Below are positions 5,763-8,732 of a DNA stretch of 8,732 nt, piece after piece. Under the pieces are notes generated by a model. It made no database searches, was not told the origin of the DNA, and saw only the letters and a program-made list of their open reading frames with translations. Numbering within the stretch: position 1 is the stretch's first letter; each line of letters starts with the position of its first letter. The stretch is from Synergistaceae bacterium (GTDB lineage Bacteria > Synergistota > Synergistia > Synergistales > Synergistaceae). The DNA lies in contig JAISQC010000017.1 of NCBI GenBank assembly GCA_031274465.1, forward strand, positions 1 to 8,732, given 5' to 3'. A program made the position numbers and the translations under genes.

Positions 5763-6242
5763 TCATTCGGGCGGCTCGTGGCGGTTTGGGAAACAACATC
5801 CGATGACGCGCTTTGCCGCCATCGAGGCGGCAACGAGAGCCAGCGCGCCGGTGCCGACGGGCATGAATACGAAACTGAAACCCTGGCTGGTGGTCAGCGC
5901 AAGCAGGCTCGTCGCCGCAGCGGGAGGGTGCAAGACGCCCGCCGCGTCCATCAAAAAGACGGCGATCACCACGCATATCACATTTGAAAGCCAGTTTGAA
6001 CCAAAGCTCCCGTGCATGATCACTCCGACGGAGGCTGAGATGACGTGCCCGAAGATGATGTTTTTCGCACGAGCGACCGGCGAATCGGGAACGGCAAAAA
6101 GTATGCAAGCGCTCGCCGCAAGGGGGGCTATGAGAAGTGGGACGTTCCGAAGGTCTGAGATGAAGGACACGATGCCGAAGCTCAAAGCTATTCCGGCGTA
6201 AATTCTAAGCCTCTTGCCTATATTATTCCAAAAACCGCCCAT
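5763..6242 (-). CDS. HPP family small integral membrane protein
   Basis: This is a short membrane protein of the HPP family (Pfam HPP), with about four membrane helices. Members have been linked to nitrite transport in chloroplasts and cyanobacteria, but the bacterial role is largely undefined. The namesake LHPPAAATSLLAL segment is clear (HPP at residues 105-107), as is the preceding family block PDSPVARAKNIIFGH (53-67). I place the start at the ATG at 6242 (159 residues) rather than the in-frame ATG at 6248, because AGGGGG at 6255-6250 sits 7 bases from the former but only 1 base from the latter. The gene begins about 45 bases past the V-ATPase terminator on the same strand, with no convincing promoter between; it may rely on readthrough or an unrecognised promoter. 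It converges with the AT-rich membrane-protein gene across a 58-base gap in which no intrinsic terminator is visible. Confidence 0.9.
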   Translation of the reverse strand: MGGFWNNIGKRLRIYAGIALSFGIVSFISDLRNVPLLIAPLAASACILFAVPDSPVARAKNIIFGHVISASVGVIMHGSFGSNWLSNVICVVIAVFLMDAAGVLHPPAAATSLLALTTSQGFSFVFMPVGTGALALVAASMAAKRVIGCCFPNRHEPPE

Positions 6243-6249
6243 ACTCATA

Positions 6250-6255
6250 CCCCCT
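6250..6255 (-). promoter_or_regulatory. Ribosome binding site that decides the HPP gene start
   Basis: AGGGGG lies 7 bases upstream of the ATG at 6242 but only 1 base from the ATG at 6248, so the downstream ATG is the better start. Confidence 0.65.
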
Positions 6256-6286
6256 GCGTTGGCGTTGGCGTAACCGCCACGGCATG

Positions 6287-6323
6287 AAAAAAGACCGCGG
6301 GAAAATGCCGCGCGGCCTTTTTT
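6287..6323 (-). terminator. Intrinsic terminator of the V-ATPase operon, symmetric
   Basis: On the minus strand GGCCGCG pairs with CGCGGTC (one G-U pair) around an 11-base loop, followed by TTTTTT. The hairpin is flanked by six A on one side and six T on the other, so it could terminate from either direction. It lies 23 bases after the subunit D stop codon. Confidence 0.88.
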
Positions 6324-6346
6324 ATCGAGACCCTGCTTAACCCCGC

Positions 6347-6973
6347 TTAGTGCGAGCGGACTATCTCCTTGACGACCATCAGCCGGCTCAAGGTCGAGCG
6401 CTCGTTTTCCTCCAGCTTCATCGATATGCTTCGAATGGCCTCCGTGAAGCTTGGGATCATGACATGCTCGAGGGCGTTGACGCGCCTTCGCGTGCGCTCT
6501 ATCTCGATCGACATGAGCTTGAGCCCCTTCTCTTCGGCGGCCAGCTCGACTAGCCGGCGTATTATCTTCGAGAAGCGCTCGAGCGCGATATCGAGGCTTC
6601 CGGGAGATGATGCGAGGCCATAGCTCAAACGGATCGGATGCTCGCCCAGGGTAAAGCGCGGTATGTTGACGCTCATCACGTTCTGGTAGCTCGTCTCGAC
6701 GCTCGTCTCCCCACCCGCAAGGAGCAATGACTGCTCTATCATCGAAGGCAGCGTCTGGGCGCGGGCCATCTGAAAGCTCTGAAAGCAGAGATGAAGCTCG
6801 CGCTCGACGTCCTCGCGCAATTTTTTAACGGCGCGGGCTTTTTGCATGAACTCTTTGATCAGCGCGTCCTGCTTGTCTTTCAGGAGTTTGTGCCCGCGCT
6901 TAGCCACTACCACGCGCTTTTTAAGGCGCGACAGCTCCATCCTGTTGGGGTTTACATTGAGCGCTTTCGCCAC
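6347..6973 (-). CDS. atpD: V-type ATPase subunit D (central stalk)
   Basis: Subunit D is the long coiled-coil shaft of the V-type ATPase/ATP synthase that rotates inside the A3B3 ring and connects to the membrane rotor. The 208 residues are of family length. The N-terminal segment NVNPNRMELSRLKKR (6-20) is characteristic, followed by KRGHKLLKDKQDALI (25-39). N- and C-terminal helices (about 8-80 and 125-200) should form the antiparallel coiled coil, with the less helical GGETSVETSYQNVMSVNIP region (87-105) between. The start is GTG at 6973, supported by AAGGGGGAG 5 bases upstream and by the family N-terminus. It lies 12 bases after the subunit B stop, so it is certainly co-transcribed. It is the last gene of the operon, followed by a strong terminator. 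In A/B/D systems such as Enterococcus hirae it is called NtpD. Confidence 0.97.
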   Translation of the reverse strand: MAKALNVNPNRMELSRLKKRVVVAKRGHKLLKDKQDALIKEFMQKARAVKKLREDVERELHLCFQSFQMARAQTLPSMIEQSLLLAGGETSVETSYQNVMSVNIPRFTLGEHPIRLSYGLASSPGSLDIALERFSKIIRRLVELAAEEKGLKLMSIEIERTRRRVNALEHVMIPSFTEAIRSISMKLEENERSTLSRLMVVKEIVRSH

Positions 6974-6985
6974 CTGAACTCCCCC

Positions 6986-8410
6986 TTAAGACGCCTTCGC
7001 CCTCACCTGACCGGCGTTGTCGTTTTTTGCCGCAAGAAGCGGCTGCATGTATTTCTCTATGTAGGCGTCCCTGATTCTCTTCAGCTCTTTCACGGGAACT
7101 ATCGTCAAGAGGTCCCAGCCGAGCTGCAGCGTCTCCTCTATCGTGCGGTTGTCGTATTCCCCCTGCCGCACGTACGAATCCTCGAACAAGTCCGCGAACT
7201 TGGCGAAAGCCTTGTCCTCTTCGCTCAAAGCGCTGTCCCCCAAGATGACGGCAAGCTCTTTCGCCTCTTTCCCCTGAGAGTAAGCGGCGAAGAGCTGGTT
7301 CATCAGGTCCGCGTGGTCCTCGCGCGTCTTGCCGCTTCCTATGCCCTTGTCCTTGAGCCTCGACAGGGAGGGCATGACGTCAACCGGCGGATATATCCCC
7401 TTGCGGTGCAGGCTGCGGCCGAGGATTATCTGGCCCTCCGTGATGTAGCCGGTCAGGTCGGGGATCGGATGCGTTTTGTCGTCTTCAGGCATTGTGAGTA
7501 TCGGGAACTGCGTTATCGAGCCGAGCTTGCCGCGCAGCCTCCCTGCCCTTTCGTACATGGTCGCGAGGTCGGTGTAAAGGTAGCCCGGATAGCCGCGGCG
7601 GCCCGGCACCTCCTTGCGCGCCGCCGAAATCTCCCTCAGCGCCTCGCAGTAGTTCGTGAGGTCCGTCAGGATTACCAGCACGTGCATGTCGTGCTCGAAC
7701 GCCAGATATTCCGCAGTCGTAAGGGCGAGGCGGGGAGTCGCTATTCGCTCTATCGCGGGGTCGTCAGCCAGGTTGACGAACATAACCGTGCGTTCCAGAG
7801 CGCCAGTCTTGCGGAAGTCCTCCATGAAGAAAGACGCTTCCTCGAAAGTGATGCCCATCGCGGCAAACACCACGGCAAACGCCACGTGCCCGCTTGTAAC
7901 GCGCGCCTGACGGGCGATCTGGGCAGCCATCCGGTTGTGCGGCATGCCGCTTCCCGAGAATATCGGCAATTTCTGCCCGCGCACGAGCGGGTTCATGCCG
8001 TCTATCGTCGATATCCCGGTCTGGATGAACTCCGAAGGGTAATCGCGAGAAAAAGGGTTCATGGGGTTTCCGTTGACGTCAAGCCGCGTCTCCGAGATTA
8101 TATCAGCGCCGCCGTCTATAGGGGCGCCGCGGCCGTTGAATATGCGGCCCAACATGCTTTTCGCCACCGGAAGCATCAGCACGTCGCCCAGGAAACGGAC
8201 TTTCGTGGTTTCGGCGTCGATTCCGGTGCTGCCTTCGTAGACCTGAACCAGAGCGCGATCCTCCGTGATCTCGAGCACCCTGCCCCTCCGGCGTTCCCCC
8301 GACGACAGCCTTATTTCAGCCAGCTCGTCGTATTTGACGTTCGTAATGTTCTCCACGACCATCAATGGCCCAGAGAGGTTCGAGATAGTGCTGTACTCTT
8401 TAGGCAACAT
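6986..8410 (-). CDS. atpB: V-type ATPase subunit B (regulatory, non-catalytic nucleotide-binding)
   Basis: Subunit B alternates with catalytic subunit A in the cytosolic A3B3 head of the rotary V-type ATPase. Counted from the ATG at 8410 it has 474 residues, normal for the family. It begins [20 protein letters not shown], as expected of the beta-barrel domain. In the nucleotide-binding domain the P-loop is replaced by SGSGMPHN (152-159), the usual non-catalytic form. [14 protein letters not shown] (249-262) and [22 protein letters not shown] (about 270-291) are conserved, and PSLSRL carries Arg351, the expected arginine finger reaching the A-subunit active site. The C-terminal block [18 protein letters not shown] (422-439) is typical. 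An in-frame TTG at 8425 would add five residues, but GGGGGTGAGG just upstream of 8410 and family alignment favour the ATG. The start overlaps the subunit A stop by 11 bases, implying translational coupling. Confidence 0.97.
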   Translation of the reverse strand: MLPKEYSTISNLSGPLMVVENITNVKYDELAEIRLSSGERRRGRVLEITEDRALVQVYEGSTGIDAETTKVRFLGDVLMLPVAKSMLGRIFNGRGAPIDGGADIISETRLDVNGNPMNPFSRDYPSEFIQTGISTIDGMNPLVRGQKLPIFSGSGMPHNRMAAQIARQARVTSGHVAFAVVFAAMGITFEEASFFMEDFRKTGALERTVMFVNLADDPAIERIATPRLALTTAEYLAFEHDMHVLVILTDLTNYCEALREISAARKEVPGRRGYPGYLYTDLATMYERAGRLRGKLGSITQFPILTMPEDDKTHPIPDLTGYITEGQIILGRSLHRKGIYPPVDVMPSLSRLKDKGIGSGKTREDHADLMNQLFAAYSQGKEAKELAVILGDSALSEEDKAFAKFADLFEDSYVRQGEYDNRTIEETLQLGWDLLTIVPVKELKRIRDAYIEKYMQPLLAAKNDNAGQVRAKAS

Positions 8411-8732
8411 CTTCCTCACCCCCAACCGCTGTCTGCCCGCTCATATCGCTTTTTATCCTGTCTTCGAGCTCGTCAAGCTTTTTCAAGCCGGTTTCCTCGA
8501 CATATCTGGCGCGGGCGATCTCCTCGCGCACCGGCATGTTTATCACCTCGCGGAGCGAAGCCCCGCGCGCTAAGGCCTGAATTCCAAGCCTGTGGAAGGT
8601 CAGGATGTTGCGGAGCATCTTCACCTGTTTGTCCATGGACGCGTATGTATCGACCTCGTGGAAGGAATTCTGGTGAAGGAAGTCCTCTCTGAGGGACTTC
8701 GCGGTCTCCATCGTCATGCGCTCCTCCCTGGA
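8400..8732 (-). CDS. atpA: V-type ATPase catalytic subunit A, C-terminal fragment
   Basis: The last 110 residues of the catalytic A subunit are present; the gene continues beyond the right edge, so the P-loop and most of the protein (about 590 residues in the family) are not seen. The reading frame is open to the window edge (residues SREER before the internal Met), so the Met at 8717 is not a start. The segment [23 protein letters not shown] is the conserved C-terminal helical domain hallmark, followed by [19 protein letters not shown] and [13 protein letters not shown]. This domain contacts the central stalk and helps transmit torque. The gene precedes subunit B with an 11-base overlap. The order A-B-D matches bacterial V-ATPase operons; subunits E, C, F, I and K, if present, would lie to the right of the window. 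Confidence 0.96.
   Translation of the reverse strand, partial: SREERMTMETAKSLREDFLHQNSFHEVDTYASMDKQVKMLRNILTFHRLGIQALARGASLREVINMPVREEIARARYVEETGLKKLDELEDRIKSDMSGQTAVGGEEDVA
8414..8423 (-). promoter_or_regulatory. Ribosome binding site for V-ATPase subunit B
   Basis: GGGGGTGAGG, located inside the end of the subunit A gene, places its GGGGGTG core 6 bases from the ATG at 8410. This supports that start over the in-frame TTG at 8425. Confidence 0.6.

Noticed and set aside
6791..8692. Plus-strand open frame of 633 codons
   Set aside because: It lies antisense to V-ATPase subunits D, B and A, is rich in Arg, His and Val as expected of a G+C-rich shadow frame, and has no recognisable domain.

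Overview
The window looks like ordinary bacterial chromosome, mostly G+C-rich, with nearly all genes on the minus strand. The best taxonomic guess is Synergistota (Cloacibacillus/Synergistes-like), or else a G+C-rich Clostridia-type anaerobe. This is inferred from the combination of a bacterial V-type ATPase operon (A-B-D), a riboswitch-controlled ThiT, an MsbA-like half transporter and a characteristic class I/II aminotransferase; nothing in the sequence proves it.

Layout, left to right. Positions 1-941 (minus) hold most of a PLP-dependent aminotransferase that runs off the left edge. Positions 967-1992 (minus) hold an unrecognised exported protein whose start is ambiguous and may lie inside the upstream gene. 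Positions 1898-3640 (minus) hold a complete ABC exporter half-transporter. Transcription runs exporter, then exported protein, then aminotransferase, tightly packed enough to be one operon. A consensus-like promoter sits only 9 bases before the exporter ATG, so that mRNA may be nearly leaderless. Positions 3734-4267 (minus) hold the thiamine S-component ThiT. Its leader (4268-4472) contains a sigma70-type promoter, a TPP riboswitch and a terminator hairpin that also carries the thiT ribosome binding site.

Positions 4577-5704 (plus) hold the only plus-strand gene. It is strikingly AT-rich and encodes a multi-span membrane protein made of two homologous halves. I do not recognise its family, and it is the most unusual item here. 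Its presumed promoter overlaps an inverted repeat. Positions 5763-6242 (minus) hold a small HPP-family membrane protein. Positions 6287-6323 hold a strong symmetric terminator that ends the V-ATPase operon. Positions 6347-8732 (minus) hold V-type ATPase subunit D, subunit B and the C-terminus of subunit A.

The V-ATPase genes form one rotary-motor module. ThiT would import thiamine using an ECF energising module encoded elsewhere, and is shut off when TPP is plentiful. The exporter, exported protein and aminotransferase are linked by position only. I see no CRISPR array, tRNA, rRNA or recognisable insertion sequence. No anti-phage system can be identified. The duplicated AT-rich membrane protein is the most plausible undescribed element.
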